A DNA stretch of 64,000 nucleotides from JAJFHI01 sp050633705. Lineage in GTDB: Bacteria > Pseudomonadota > Alphaproteobacteria > Rhizobiales > Hyphomicrobiaceae. The notes under the pieces were generated by a model. The model worked only from the letters and a program-made list of their open reading frames with translations. It was not told where the DNA came from and did not search any database. Numbering within the stretch: position 1 is the stretch's first letter; each line of letters begins with the position of its first letter. The stretch lies in assembly GCA_050633705.1 (NCBI GenBank), contig JBOEGZ010000002.1, positions 186,001 through 250,000 of the forward strand. Direction: 5' to 3'. Shown here in pieces: positions 9,135 through 17,120 of this stretch. Position numbers and translations under genes: made by a program.

Positions 9135-9237
9135 TCCCGTCCAAACAGCAATCACCACAAGGGTTGCAAGGCTCGGATCTCGTTTCGCTAACACCCACGA
9201 ATAACTGACTTATTGAAACACACGAAAGGACACGACT

Positions 9238-9462
9238 ATGGAAGTTGAAGCAGCAAAGATGATCGGTGCTGGTCTGGCATGTAGCGCTCTTATCGGCGCA
9301 GGTATTGGTATCGGTAACATCTTTGGCAACTACCTTTCTGGCGCAATGCGCAACCCATCTGCAGCTCCTGGCCAGTTTACAAACCTGTTGATCGGCTTTG
9401 CTCTTGCTGAAGCGACGGGCCTGTTCGGTCTTCTGATCGCCTTCATCATTCTGTTCGGCTAA
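9238..9462 (+). CDS. atpE: F0F1 ATP synthase subunit c
   Basis: A 74-residue helical hairpin that forms the rotating c-ring. The first helix has the Gly/Ala-rich [13 protein letters not shown], the polar loop has [10 protein letters not shown], and the proton-carrying carboxylate is E58 in [11 protein letters not shown]. The motif context is that of a proton-type rather than a sodium-type ring (no obvious Na+ ligand set), which is inference from the motif. AAAGGA lies 7 nt before the ATG. Confidence 0.97.
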   Translation: MEVEAAKMIGAGLACSALIGAGIGIGNIFGNYLSGAMRNPSAAPGQFTNLLIGFALAEATGLFGLLIAFIILFG

Positions 9463-9529
9463 TCTAACCAAAGCCTGACGGCGCCGGTCGTTTGCGAACC
9501 GGTCAGCCGGCTGGGCGTGGAGATTTACT

Positions 9530-10060
9530 ATGTTGACGATGATGGTCGTATTGGCTGCTGAAGGCGGCGGTGGTTTGCCGCAGCTCAATGCAAATGACTT
9601 TGCACCTCAGCTTGTCTGGCTCGCGATCACTTTCACCGCGTTGTATTTCATCATGGCGCGTGTGGCTCTGCCACGCGTTGGCGAGGTGATCGAAGAGCGC
9701 AGTGATCGTATTCAACGCGATCTCGACACGGCCGAAAAGCTGAAGACAGAGACCGATGAAGCCCTAACTGCTTATGAAAAAGCACTGGCGGACGCGCGTG
9801 CCAATGCCAATACCATCGCCGGTGAAACACGCGACAAGCTTTCCTCCGAAGTTGAGCAGGAACGCCATCGTGTGGAAGACGAACTTGCCAAGAAATTGAG
9901 TGATGCGGAGGCCAGCATTGCTGCCACCAAATCTAAAGCCTTGGAGAGTGTCAGTGAAATTGCAGGCGAGACGGCTTCGGCAATCGTCGACAAGCTCATC
10001 GGTGTGAATGTCAGCGCAGCAGATGCTCAAAAAGCCCTGCAACAAGCGCAAGGCAAGTGA
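9530..10060 (+). CDS. atpF': F0F1 ATP synthase subunit b'
   Basis: A 176-residue peripheral stalk subunit with one N-terminal membrane helix (about residues 26-45, LVWLAITFTALYFIMA) and a long charged coiled coil that reaches toward F1. The PRVGEVIEERSDRIQRDL stretch after the membrane helix is typical of b/b'. Alphaproteobacteria and phototrophs carry two unlike b subunits; the second follows after 11 bp. Confidence 0.93.
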   Translation: MLTMMVVLAAEGGGGLPQLNANDFAPQLVWLAITFTALYFIMARVALPRVGEVIEERSDRIQRDLDTAEKLKTETDEALTAYEKALADARANANTIAGETRDKLSSEVEQERHRVEDELAKKLSDAEASIAATKSKALESVSEIAGETASAIVDKLIGVNVSAADAQKALQQAQGK

Positions 10061-10071
10061 GGTAGAAACAC

Positions 10072-10587
10072 ATGCAACTTTTAGCAGGCGGTCTGCTGGA
10101 TCCTGGTAGTGCAGAATTTTGGGTGATGATCTCGTTTTTGATCTTCATCGGGCTGCTGATCTACATGAACGTTCCTTCGATGATTACAGGGATGCTCGAC
10201 AAGCGGGCAGACGCAATCCGCGAAGAACTCGACCAAGCTCGCAGATTGCGTGAAGACGCTCAGGCGTTGCTTGCCGACTATAAGAAAAAGAAAGCGGAAG
10301 CCGAAGAAGAGGCCAAGGAAATCATCGAACGCGCTAAGCGTGATGCCGAAGCTATGGCGTCGGAAACCCGGGACGTTTTAAAAGAGTCTCTTGTACGCCG
10401 CACAAAAATGGCGGAAGAGAAGATTGCACGTGCTGAAGCTCAAGCCGTCAGCGAAGTTCAAGCGAAAGCCGTTGACAGCGCACTGGCTGCTGCAGAACAG
10501 ATTTTGAAAGACAAGGTTACAGGCGAGCAAGCCAGCACACTTGTTGAAGCCGGAATCAAAAATCTGAAGGCCAATTTGCTGAACTAA
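10072..10587 (+). CDS. atpF: F0F1 ATP synthase subunit b
   Basis: A 171-residue second stalk subunit with a membrane helix at about residues 14-34 (FWVMISFLIFIGLLIY), then DKRADAIREELDQARRLRE and a Lys/Glu/Ala-rich coiled coil. It pairs with b' to hold the F1 head. It is the last gene of the F0 operon and is followed 31 bp later by a strong terminator. The F1 genes are not in this window, as expected for alphaproteobacteria, where F0 and F1 are separate operons. Confidence 0.95.
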   Translation: MQLLAGGLLDPGSAEFWVMISFLIFIGLLIYMNVPSMITGMLDKRADAIREELDQARRLREDAQALLADYKKKKAEAEEEAKEIIERAKRDAEAMASETRDVLKESLVRRTKMAEEKIARAEAQAVSEVQAKAVDSALAAAEQILKDKVTGEQASTLVEAGIKNLKANLLN

Positions 10588-10618
10588 TCAAAAAGTTACA
10601 GGGCAAATCACAAAAACA

Positions 10619-10658
10619 AAAAACCGCGTACGCTCACAAGGAGCGGCGCGGTTTTTTT
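10619..10658 (+). terminator. Intrinsic terminator of the atp F0 operon
   Basis: The outer stem AAACCGCG pairs with CGCGGTTT, the inner stem CGCTC pairs with GAGCG around ACAAG, and seven Ts follow (10652-10658). This is a textbook Rho-independent terminator. Confidence 0.9.
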
Positions 10659-10824
10659 GTATATATAAAAAAGTCGAAGTCATAAACAAATCTAAAGGCT
10701 TTCTTCGTCGCCTCAATCAATCTTAAATAATCAAAGTGAACGACGGTCGTTTCACACCCTCACACACATCAAGGATCAAGCGCGGCTTTTCGTGAGCTGT
10801 GTTCTTTTGGGTCATGAACGTGTT

Positions 10825-11550
10825 TTAGCCCGCCACAGCAGGTTTTGGCGGTTGTCTAAACGACAGATAAACAGAGAAGTCACCAGCTCGTGTGCCTTCA
10901 GGCAGAGCGAACGTCACAGTCCGAACGGCCGAGAAATATCCGATTGGCTTTTCAACCGTAACGTCTGTCGCCACTTCTAACTGATCATTGGCAACCGAGG
11001 CTTTGCTCGAATCAGCCACCGCCACCATGACCGGCATGGCAATGTTTCCAGACGTTCCACGAGGCCCCAGTAGAACGCGGCCTGAGAAGCCATACTTCAC
11101 AGTGACCCGACCCGGTTCAATTGTGCATTCACGGGCTGTCTTGGTGATTTCGCCACGATGGCGCACCGCCAGGCTATCGCCAATGCGGCCTTCTTCATAA
11201 ATCGTCAGGTGATTATCCTGTGTACGAACAACCACTTTTGGACAACCATGCGAAACCGTTGTTGGGGTCGCAGCGCTTTGGATTGCACCAGAAGCCTCAT
11301 TCGCAGCTTGTGATTTGGCGGCTTTAAGGAGTTGCGCTTCAGTTACATCGTCGATCGAAGCCGGAACCGGTTCTGAATCCGGTTTAAAAACAGAAGATCC
11401 CAGACCGGATGTCAAAGAAGATAGTCCGCACCCCGACAAGGCCGTTGCCATACCAACGACAACGGCAAGGCGCGCCAGAGGACGAGCAAGAGCAGCTAAA
11501 TTTTTGGTACGTGGAGCACCTGGAGCCATCATTGTCATCTTCAGAGTCAT
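10825..11550 (-). CDS. Lipoprotein of unknown function
   Basis: With the ATG at 11550 the product is 241 residues. A basic N-region and hydrophobic segment end in the lipobox LSGC, so it should be lipid-anchored. A Ser/Thr/Ala-rich linker follows. The mature domain has two spaced cysteines (GCPKVVV and ARECTIEPG) and a probable beta-rich fold, with GFSGRVLLGPRGTSG near the middle and VYLSFRQPP at the end. Alphaproteobacteria have such conserved lipoproteins, but I cannot assign a role. Longer in-frame starts exist up to 11655. It is divergent from ispH. Confidence 0.75.
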   Translation of the reverse strand: MTLKMTMMAPGAPRTKNLAALARPLARLAVVVGMATALSGCGLSSLTSGLGSSVFKPDSEPVPASIDDVTEAQLLKAAKSQAANEASGAIQSAATPTTVSHGCPKVVVRTQDNHLTIYEEGRIGDSLAVRHRGEITKTARECTIEPGRVTVKYGFSGRVLLGPRGTSGNIAMPVMVAVADSSKASVANDQLEVATDVTVEKPIGYFSAVRTVTFALPEGTRAGDFSVYLSFRQPPKPAVAG

Positions 11551-11718
11551 ATTTGGATTATTTCTTTCTTCAACGAGCAAACGCGACACCCGTTTCCTCA
11601 ACACTTGCAGTCTTGTACAAAGACCCCTTGCCGTATAACGACTCGATCTTATCATCTCTTACAACAAGCAGCTACGAACGTAGCTATCTTGGTTTATCTA
11701 TTCTAAGGAAGCAGTTTC

Positions 11719-12738
11719 GTGGCAACCTCCCCAAATTCCCCAATCTCTGCCACTTCGCGATCACCTGAAGTTGGCCACAAAGCTCCCATGGCCATCTTTC
11801 TTGCTGCGCCGAGAGGGTTCTGTGCTGGCGTCGATCGCGCAATTAAAATCGTCGAACTTGCCTTACAGAAATACGGCGCACCCGTGTATGTGCGGCACGA
11901 AATCGTCCACAACAGATTTGTTGTCGATAGCCTGAAAGCGAAAGGCGCCATTTTTGTGGAGGAATTGGACGACATTCCAGACACCGACCAACCTGTGATC
12001 TTTTCAGCCCATGGTGTGGCAAAATCCATCCCCGAGGCTGCCAAGTCACGCAATATGTTCGTTCTAGACGCCACTTGTCCGCTGGTTTTTAAGGTCCATA
12101 TGGAGGCAGCCCGCCACTACGCGAACGACTGTCACATCGTCATGGTGGGTCATAAAGGACACCCTGAAGTCATCGGAACAATGGGGCAACTGCCCGGGGG
12201 GGCTGTGACGCTGATTGAGACGGTCGAAGAAGCCGAGGCTCTGGCACCCGCCAATCCCGCCAAATTGGCGTTTGTCACGCAAACGACGTTATCGGTCGAT
12301 GACACAGCCGAGATGGTGGCTGTATTGAAACGACGTTTCCCCAATATTATCGGTCCGGCCAAAGAAGACATCTGCTATGCGACCACAAACCGTCAGGCAG
12401 CCGTAAAAACCATCGCGGGAAAAATCGGTCATTTGCTGGTCGTTGGCGCCCCGAACAGTTCAAACTCGCTCCGACTTGTTGAAGTCGCCCAGCGCGGCGG
12501 TTGTGCCAATGCCACACTGGTTCAACGCGCCAGCGATATTCCTTGGATGGATTTGGCCAAAGACGCAAACCTGAATGCGATCGGGGTCACAGCTGGCGCA
12601 TCCGCACCGGAAGTTCTTGTGGAAGAGGTTGTCGATGCCCTCAAGGACCGTTACGACGTCACTGTTGAAGTCGTTTCAACCGCTGAGGAAAACGTCGCCT
12701 TCAACATCCCGAAAGCCCTTCGCAACATCGCGTCTTAG
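11719..12738 (+). CDS. ispH: 4-hydroxy-3-methylbut-2-enyl diphosphate reductase (IspH)
   Basis: IspH carries out the last step of the MEP pathway, reducing HMBPP to IPP and DMAPP. The 339-residue product has the three cluster cysteines in FCAGVDRAI (C35), DATCPLV (C120) and [10 protein letters not shown] (C219), together with [10 protein letters not shown] and the SNSLRLVE substrate-binding motif. The GTG start follows AAGGAAG. The first 23 residues (Ser/Pro-rich) extend beyond the usual start. It heads a run with thrB and rnhA. Confidence 0.96.
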   Translation: MATSPNSPISATSRSPEVGHKAPMAIFLAAPRGFCAGVDRAIKIVELALQKYGAPVYVRHEIVHNRFVVDSLKAKGAIFVEELDDIPDTDQPVIFSAHGVAKSIPEAAKSRNMFVLDATCPLVFKVHMEAARHYANDCHIVMVGHKGHPEVIGTMGQLPGGAVTLIETVEEAEALAPANPAKLAFVTQTTLSVDDTAEMVAVLKRRFPNIIGPAKEDICYATTNRQAAVKTIAGKIGHLLVVGAPNSSNSLRLVEVAQRGGCANATLVQRASDIPWMDLAKDANLNAIGVTAGASAPEVLVEEVVDALKDRYDVTVEVVSTAEENVAFNIPKALRNIAS

Positions 12739-12818
12739 CCAGGGCAGTTTAAATCCTGAATCTTATCCGTCTTGCAAATTTCAAAACACAAAACTGATAT
12801 GAAAACAGAAACGGACCG

Positions 12819-13793
12819 ATGATGGCTGTCTACACAGAAGTGACAGACGATGACCTTAGCGTCTTTCTTGAAGGTTACGATGTCGGCAGCTTGCTGTCTT
12901 ATAAGGGCATCGCTGAGGGCGTAGAAAATACGAATTACGTCGTACAGACATCCCATGGGCCCTTCATCCTCACGCTTTATGAGAAACGTGTCGACGCCAA
13001 GGACCTTCCATTCTTCCTAGGCTTGATGGAACACTTGGCATCCAAAGGTTTGTCATGTCCAACCCCTGTGCGCGATCTCAAGGGGCGCAATCTCAACAAA
13101 CTCGCAGGACGCGATGCGGCTTTGGTTACGTTTCTTGATGGAGTCTGGCCACGCCGACCAAACAGAGTTCATTGCGCAGGCGTCGGACGCACACTGGCCG
13201 AGATGCACCTTGCCGGGCAATCCTATAACCGCACCCGTAAAAACAGCTTGGGACAAAAAGATTGGCAGGAAGTGTTTGACAAATTTTCAGGACAAGCCGA
13301 GACAATCTCGGTCGGACTGAGAGACTTCCTGCAAACCGAATTGGACGACCTCGACAAATCATGGCCTCATGATCTACCGACTGGCGTTATCCATGCGGAC
13401 ATGTTTCCCGACAATGTTTTCTTCATCGGTAAAGACCTGTCTGGTCTGATCGACTTTTATTTCGCCTGCAATGATGCCCTCGCGTTGGATATCGCCATCT
13501 GTCTGAATGCCTGGTGCTTTGAGCCTGACTTTTCATTCAACGTGACGAAAGGTCGGGAGTTGTTGAGGGCCTATCAAAGCGTACGCAAACTCAACGCCGA
13601 TGAAATTGACGCCATGCCGACCCTGGCCCGCGGTGCGGCAACCAGGTTTCTACTGACGCGATGCTACGACTGGTTGAACACGCCCAAAAATGCCGTTGTT
13701 CACCCACATAACCCGATCGACTATTTGCGCCGTCTGCGTTTTCATCAGCGCGCATCATCACTTGCCGACTATGGATACGAGGCGACCACGTGA
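12819..13793 (+). CDS. thrB: Homoserine kinase, APH-fold type (ThrB)
   Basis: This makes O-phosphohomoserine for threonine synthesis. It is the aminoglycoside-phosphotransferase-fold type found in alphaproteobacteria, not the GHMP type. The phosphotransfer loop is [10 protein letters not shown] (H192, D194, N199) and the metal-binding Asp is in [11 protein letters not shown]. The N-terminus [15 protein letters not shown] is the family's nucleotide-loop region. Of 324 residues, a normal length. thrC lies 9 kb away on the other strand. rnhA overlaps its stop by 4 bp. Confidence 0.93.
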   Translation: MMAVYTEVTDDDLSVFLEGYDVGSLLSYKGIAEGVENTNYVVQTSHGPFILTLYEKRVDAKDLPFFLGLMEHLASKGLSCPTPVRDLKGRNLNKLAGRDAALVTFLDGVWPRRPNRVHCAGVGRTLAEMHLAGQSYNRTRKNSLGQKDWQEVFDKFSGQAETISVGLRDFLQTELDDLDKSWPHDLPTGVIHADMFPDNVFFIGKDLSGLIDFYFACNDALALDIAICLNAWCFEPDFSFNVTKGRELLRAYQSVRKLNADEIDAMPTLARGAATRFLLTRCYDWLNTPKNAVVHPHNPIDYLRRLRFHQRASSLADYGYEATT

Positions 13794-14236
13794 CCACAAA
13801 CTCTGCTGACTACATCATCTACACAGACGGAGCATGCTCGGGAAACCCTGGCCCAGGAGGATGGGGGGCTCTTATTATGCAAAATGATAAGCGACGAGAA
13901 CTATCGGGCGGCGAACCTGAAACAACCAACAATCGTATGGAGTTGATCGGCGCAATCTCAGCTCTTGAAAACGTGCCTACAGGCTCAAAGGTCTCACTTC
14001 ACACCGACAGCAAGTACGTGATGCAGGGCATCACCGAATGGATCAAAAATTGGAAGCGCAATAATTGGCGAACAGCCGCCAAGAAACCCGTCAAAAACGC
14101 AGAACTTTGGCAACAGCTGGATGAACTCAATGGTCAGCATGATGTGTCATGGCACTGGGTCAAGGGTCACGCAGGACACCCGGAAAATGAACGCGCTGAT
14201 GAACTGGCACGTCGCGGAATGGCAGAGTTTCTTTAA
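13790..14236 (+). CDS. rnhA: Ribonuclease HI
   Basis: RNase HI cleaves RNA in RNA-DNA hybrids. The 148-residue protein has all four carboxylates: D13 in [12 protein letters not shown]51 in [10 protein letters not shown]73 in HTDSKYV and D137 in NERADELA. The basic handle region [12 protein letters not shown] and the loop histidine in VKGHAGH are present. The GTG start overlaps the thrB stop in a GTGA arrangement, so translation is probably coupled. Confidence 0.97.
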   Translation: MTTNSADYIIYTDGACSGNPGPGGWGALIMQNDKRRELSGGEPETTNNRMELIGAISALENVPTGSKVSLHTDSKYVMQGITEWIKNWKRNNWRTAAKKPVKNAELWQQLDELNGQHDVSWHWVKGHAGHPENERADELARRGMAEFL

Positions 14237-14253
14237 GACCAAAAGGGTCAGAA

Positions 14254-14281
14254 AAAGGCGACCTGTTCACGGGTCGCCTTT
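14254..14281. terminator. Bidirectional intrinsic terminator between rnhA and the peroxiredoxin gene
   Basis: AAAGGCGACC pairs with GGTCGCCTTT around an 8-nt loop. On the plus strand it ends in TTTATA; on the minus strand it is followed by TTTTTC, which makes it a better terminator for the peroxiredoxin gene. It serves two convergent genes. Confidence 0.85.
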
Positions 14282-14321
14282 ATATTCAGAAACGATAACG
14301 AGATCGCACGGCGCAGACGGC

Positions 14322-14819
14322 CTAAATGTTATCAGCAATAATCGAGCACATCGCCGCCGCACTCGACTTATCATGCTCAGGAGGCAGGTCTTCTACGTTT
14401 AAAACTTTGACGACGCCATCGTCCACCAGCATAGAATAACGTTTCGAACGAAGGCCCATCCCAAATCCTGTGAGATCAATATCCAAGCCCGTCGCCTTGG
14501 CAAAATCAGCACTACCGTCCGCCAACATCAAAATATCTTTACCAACGCCTGAGTCTTTTCCCCAATGGTCGAAGACGAAAACGTCATTGACGCCCGTGCA
14601 GGCAATCAAATCCACGCCTTTGGATTTGATATCATCAATATGGGAGACAAATCCTGGAAGATGCTGCGCATGACACGTTGGCGTGTAAGCACCTGGTACG
14701 GCAAATAGCGCTACTTTTTTACCGCCAAACACTTCTGCCGTCGTCATGGGCTGTGGGCCGTCCGCGCCCATCGTCGTAAAGGTTACATCCGGCAATTTAT
14801 CGCCCACTTTGATCGTCAT
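14322..14819 (-). CDS. Prx5-type peroxiredoxin (AhpC/TSA family)
   Basis: A 165-residue peroxide reductase of the Prx5 group. The peroxidatic site is VPGAYTPTCHAQHLPG, with P42, T46 and C49; the conserved Arg is in RSKRYSMLVDDG. A second Cys near the C-terminus (C158 region, AAMCSII) could act as a resolving residue, but glutathione or glutaredoxin use is equally possible. The protein ends directly before the shared terminator. Upstream is a 512-bp gap filled mainly by the 36-bp tandem array, beyond which is a DsbD-like gene on the same strand. Confidence 0.92.
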   Translation of the reverse strand: MTIKVGDKLPDVTFTTMGADGPQPMTTAEVFGGKKVALFAVPGAYTPTCHAQHLPGFVSHIDDIKSKGVDLIACTGVNDVFVFDHWGKDSGVGKDILMLADGSADFAKATGLDIDLTGFGMGLRSKRYSMLVDDGVVKVLNVEDLPPEHDKSSAAAMCSIIADNI

Positions 14820-14993
14820 GTCGAAACTCCTTCAAGCCCGTTACTCGTGACCATAAAAATTCAAGTTCACCAATTGCACTAACCAATGGCGTTCACCTTC
14901 ATTCATAACCGGTCGCGCGTATGATGCAAAGCCATCTACAGTACTTTCAGCAAGAAGGTGAGCACCGGTCTCGCAACTTGAGCAGGGAGTTTT

Positions 14994-15317
14994 GATTGCG
15001 CTACCCTTTCGCTACATGAGCACGGTGATTGATTGCGCTACCCTTTCGCTACTTGAGCACGGTGATTGATTGCGCTACCGCTTCGCTACTTGAGCGCAGT
15101 GATGATTACGCTACCGCTTCGCTACTTGAGCGCAGTGATGATTGCGCTACCGTTTCGCTACTTGAGCACGGTGATGATTGCGCTACCGCTTCGCTACTTG
15201 AGCACGGTAATGATTGCGCTACCGCTTCGCTACTTGAGCGCGGTGATGATTGCGCTACCGCTTCGCTACTTGAGCGCAGTGATGATTGCGCTACCGCTTC
15301 GCTACTTGAGCGCAGTG
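14994..15317. repeat. Tandem array of about nine 36-bp repeats (minisatellite)
   Basis: The unit begins GATTGCGCTACCGCTTCGCT and continues ACTTGAGCGCAGTGAT. There are nine head-to-tail copies: the first two are 37 bp with an extra T and CCCTTT in place of CCGCTT, the other seven are 36 bp. Variation is limited to a few sites, chiefly GCGCAG versus GCACGG. A decayed tenth copy can be seen just upstream, about 14960-14993. Across each unit junction AGCGCA and TGCGCT form a 6-bp stem with an 8-nt loop. The period is a multiple of three, so several frames stay open through it, but none has a convincing start. It fills the gap between two genes of the minus strand and ends 15 bp from the stop of the DsbD-like gene. 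There are no spacers, so it is not CRISPR. Confidence 0.97.
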
Positions 15318-15331
15318 GCCTATTCAGCGCT

Positions 15332-16279
15332 CTACTTGGCCAATATTTCATATTCCGATCGACCAGCATCACCAACAATCGTGACGCGTAAAGGCTTACC
15401 CTTGATTTCTGCAAGATCGACATCTTTGGACAGGTCAATCCAGAAACGTTTCGTTCCTGCTGCGAGATTCGTTTTTGCAACCCGCTGGCTCATTGGAATA
15501 AACAGGCCGCCAGGACCTTCAACAAAAACATCTGCCGACACCGCATCTGAGCCGTAGTCAATATCGAGTTTGATGTGAGGCTTTTTGCCATTCAGCTCTA
15601 CTTTCCAGGTCAGGAGGCGTGGGTCGTTCACCTGTAACAAAGGAGCTAGATTCGGCACATGTTTCACCGCATTTGAAAGCACCGTCGGTGCTGGTGCGAG
15701 ATTTCCAGGTGGAATTTGTAGTGACAGCTTCACAGAAGAGGGAACGCAAATGTCTTCGCACGTGCCATACTGAAAATCGACGTTCAACTCCGACGCCTTT
15801 TCCGGATCAACCACCTCGAAGCGAACGGGAAATGTGACATGGCCGTGATAGCCAATATTCGCGCCGTAGCCTGAATCCATTCGAACGGGTGCTGGATATT
15901 CAACGCTCACTTGTTTGACGTTCTTTGAACCGGTCCAATCAAACGTTGGTGGTACACCACCAGCTTCACCAGGACTGCGCCAATAGGTTTTCCACTTCGG
16001 CGCAAGTTCAAGTTGGACACCAGCATAATGCGCGTTTTCGCCGCTCGGATGCTTCACCGTGCCAGCCAACAAACGCGACCTGGACATGTAGGCTGACTGC
16101 CAGTCGCCCCTCAGACCGTCTGCATTGGCGAGTGATCGATCACTTGTCAAAAAGCCAATGACCGCCAATAGCAGCGCAAGTCCAACAACTTGAGGCAATC
16201 GTACATACCATTGGTTCGCACGCAAAAAGCCAACCGATAATAGACATCGCAAATCATGCTGTCTCAATATTCGCTCCAT
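15332..16279 (-). CDS. Stand-alone DsbD alpha-type (N-terminal) domain protein
   Basis: A protein of about 315 residues with an N-terminal membrane or signal segment (LPQVVGLALLLAVIGFL) and a periplasmic immunoglobulin-like domain matching the N-terminal domain of protein-disulfide reductase DsbD. It has the Cys pair C-EDI-C in YGTCEDICVPS and the pattern PKWKTYWRSPGEAGGVPP. In full DsbD this domain passes electrons to periplasmic partners such as DsbC. Here the membrane and thioredoxin domains are absent, so it needs a separate electron donor, perhaps a CcdA/ScsB-type partner elsewhere. An in-frame GTG at 16297 would add six residues. It lies upstream of the repeat array and the peroxiredoxin gene. 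Confidence 0.82.
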   Translation of the reverse strand: MERILRQHDLRCLLSVGFLRANQWYVRLPQVVGLALLLAVIGFLTSDRSLANADGLRGDWQSAYMSRSRLLAGTVKHPSGENAHYAGVQLELAPKWKTYWRSPGEAGGVPPTFDWTGSKNVKQVSVEYPAPVRMDSGYGANIGYHGHVTFPVRFEVVDPEKASELNVDFQYGTCEDICVPSSVKLSLQIPPGNLAPAPTVLSNAVKHVPNLAPLLQVNDPRLLTWKVELNGKKPHIKLDIDYGSDAVSADVFVEGPGGLFIPMSQRVAKTNLAAGTKRFWIDLSKDVDLAEIKGKPLRVTIVGDAGRSEYEILAK

Positions 16280-16459
16280 CCGTATCCCAATAATCACCTA
16301 GTGTCTCACAGTGCGCGAAACACAGCCAGTCACGATACAAGGAGCATTTAGTGAACAGATTATTTATAGCAAAACTCGCAATTTTGCCCGACTTGTAGGT
16401 CAACGGATAGGTTAAGGGAAACTTTGCTAGATTTAATCAAATTGCGATAAGCTCCGAAA

Positions 16460-17074
16460 ATGGACAAAAAACAGAAAACAATTGCCGCGACAGAAAACGA
16501 ATTCTTGGATGGGCAACTCTTGATCGCCATGCCTTTGATGAACGATCACCGCTTTGCCAGGTCTGTGATCTATTTGTGTGCGCATTCTGAGGAAGGTGCG
16601 ATGGGATTGATTATCAATCAATCGGCATCAAACATTTCATTTCCTGATTTGCTGTCCAAATTGGAAGTCGAAATCCCTTCGAATATCGAAGTGTTACCTG
16701 ACGAAGTCGGTTCAATTCCCGTGCATGTTGGCGGACCCGTTGAGACAGGGCGTGGCTTTGTCTTACATACGGCAGATTATTTTGCCGAAGAAACCACCCT
16801 CGCGATTGATGATCAAATGTGCCTGACGGCCACCATTGATATTCTCAAGGCAATGGCCGATGGCGAGGGCCCCGAACAAGCCATACTCGCCCTGGGTTAT
16901 GCTGGCTGGTCGGCAGGACAACTGGAAGAAGAAATCCATGCCAACGGCTGGCTCAATTGCCCAGCAGATCCTGACATCATCTTCAAGACCGACACTCAGG
17001 AAAAATACTCGGCTGCAATGGCGCGTATTGGCATTGATCCGTCACACCTTGTCGCCGATGCAGGCCACGCCTAG
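16460..17074 (+). CDS. YqgE/AlgH family protein (DUF179)
   Basis: A 204-residue protein of the UPF0301 family. Visible signatures are [15 protein letters not shown] near the N-terminus, [26 protein letters not shown] in the middle and [15 protein letters not shown] toward the end. The family is conserved in proteobacteria; its exact role is not settled, with links to transcription of alginate genes reported for AlgH. It is divergent from the DsbD-like gene and converges on the GGDEF/EAL gene. Confidence 0.92.
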   Translation: MDKKQKTIAATENEFLDGQLLIAMPLMNDHRFARSVIYLCAHSEEGAMGLIINQSASNISFPDLLSKLEVEIPSNIEVLPDEVGSIPVHVGGPVETGRGFVLHTADYFAEETTLAIDDQMCLTATIDILKAMADGEGPEQAILALGYAGWSAGQLEEEIHANGWLNCPADPDIIFKTDTQEKYSAAMARIGIDPSHLVADAGHA

Positions 17075-17120
17075 CCAATACCTCTTTCTATCAAAAATAT
17101 TGACTTCGTCTGGCGCCACC

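Noticed and set aside
14994..15317. CRISPR array
   Set aside because: The units follow head to tail with no unique spacers, and no cas genes lie near.
15029..15557. Open frames running through the 36-bp array on both strands, with 12-residue repeats
   Set aside because: The period is a multiple of three, so open frames are automatic; no ribosome binding site or distinct domain is seen, and the minus-strand frame overlaps the DsbD-like gene.
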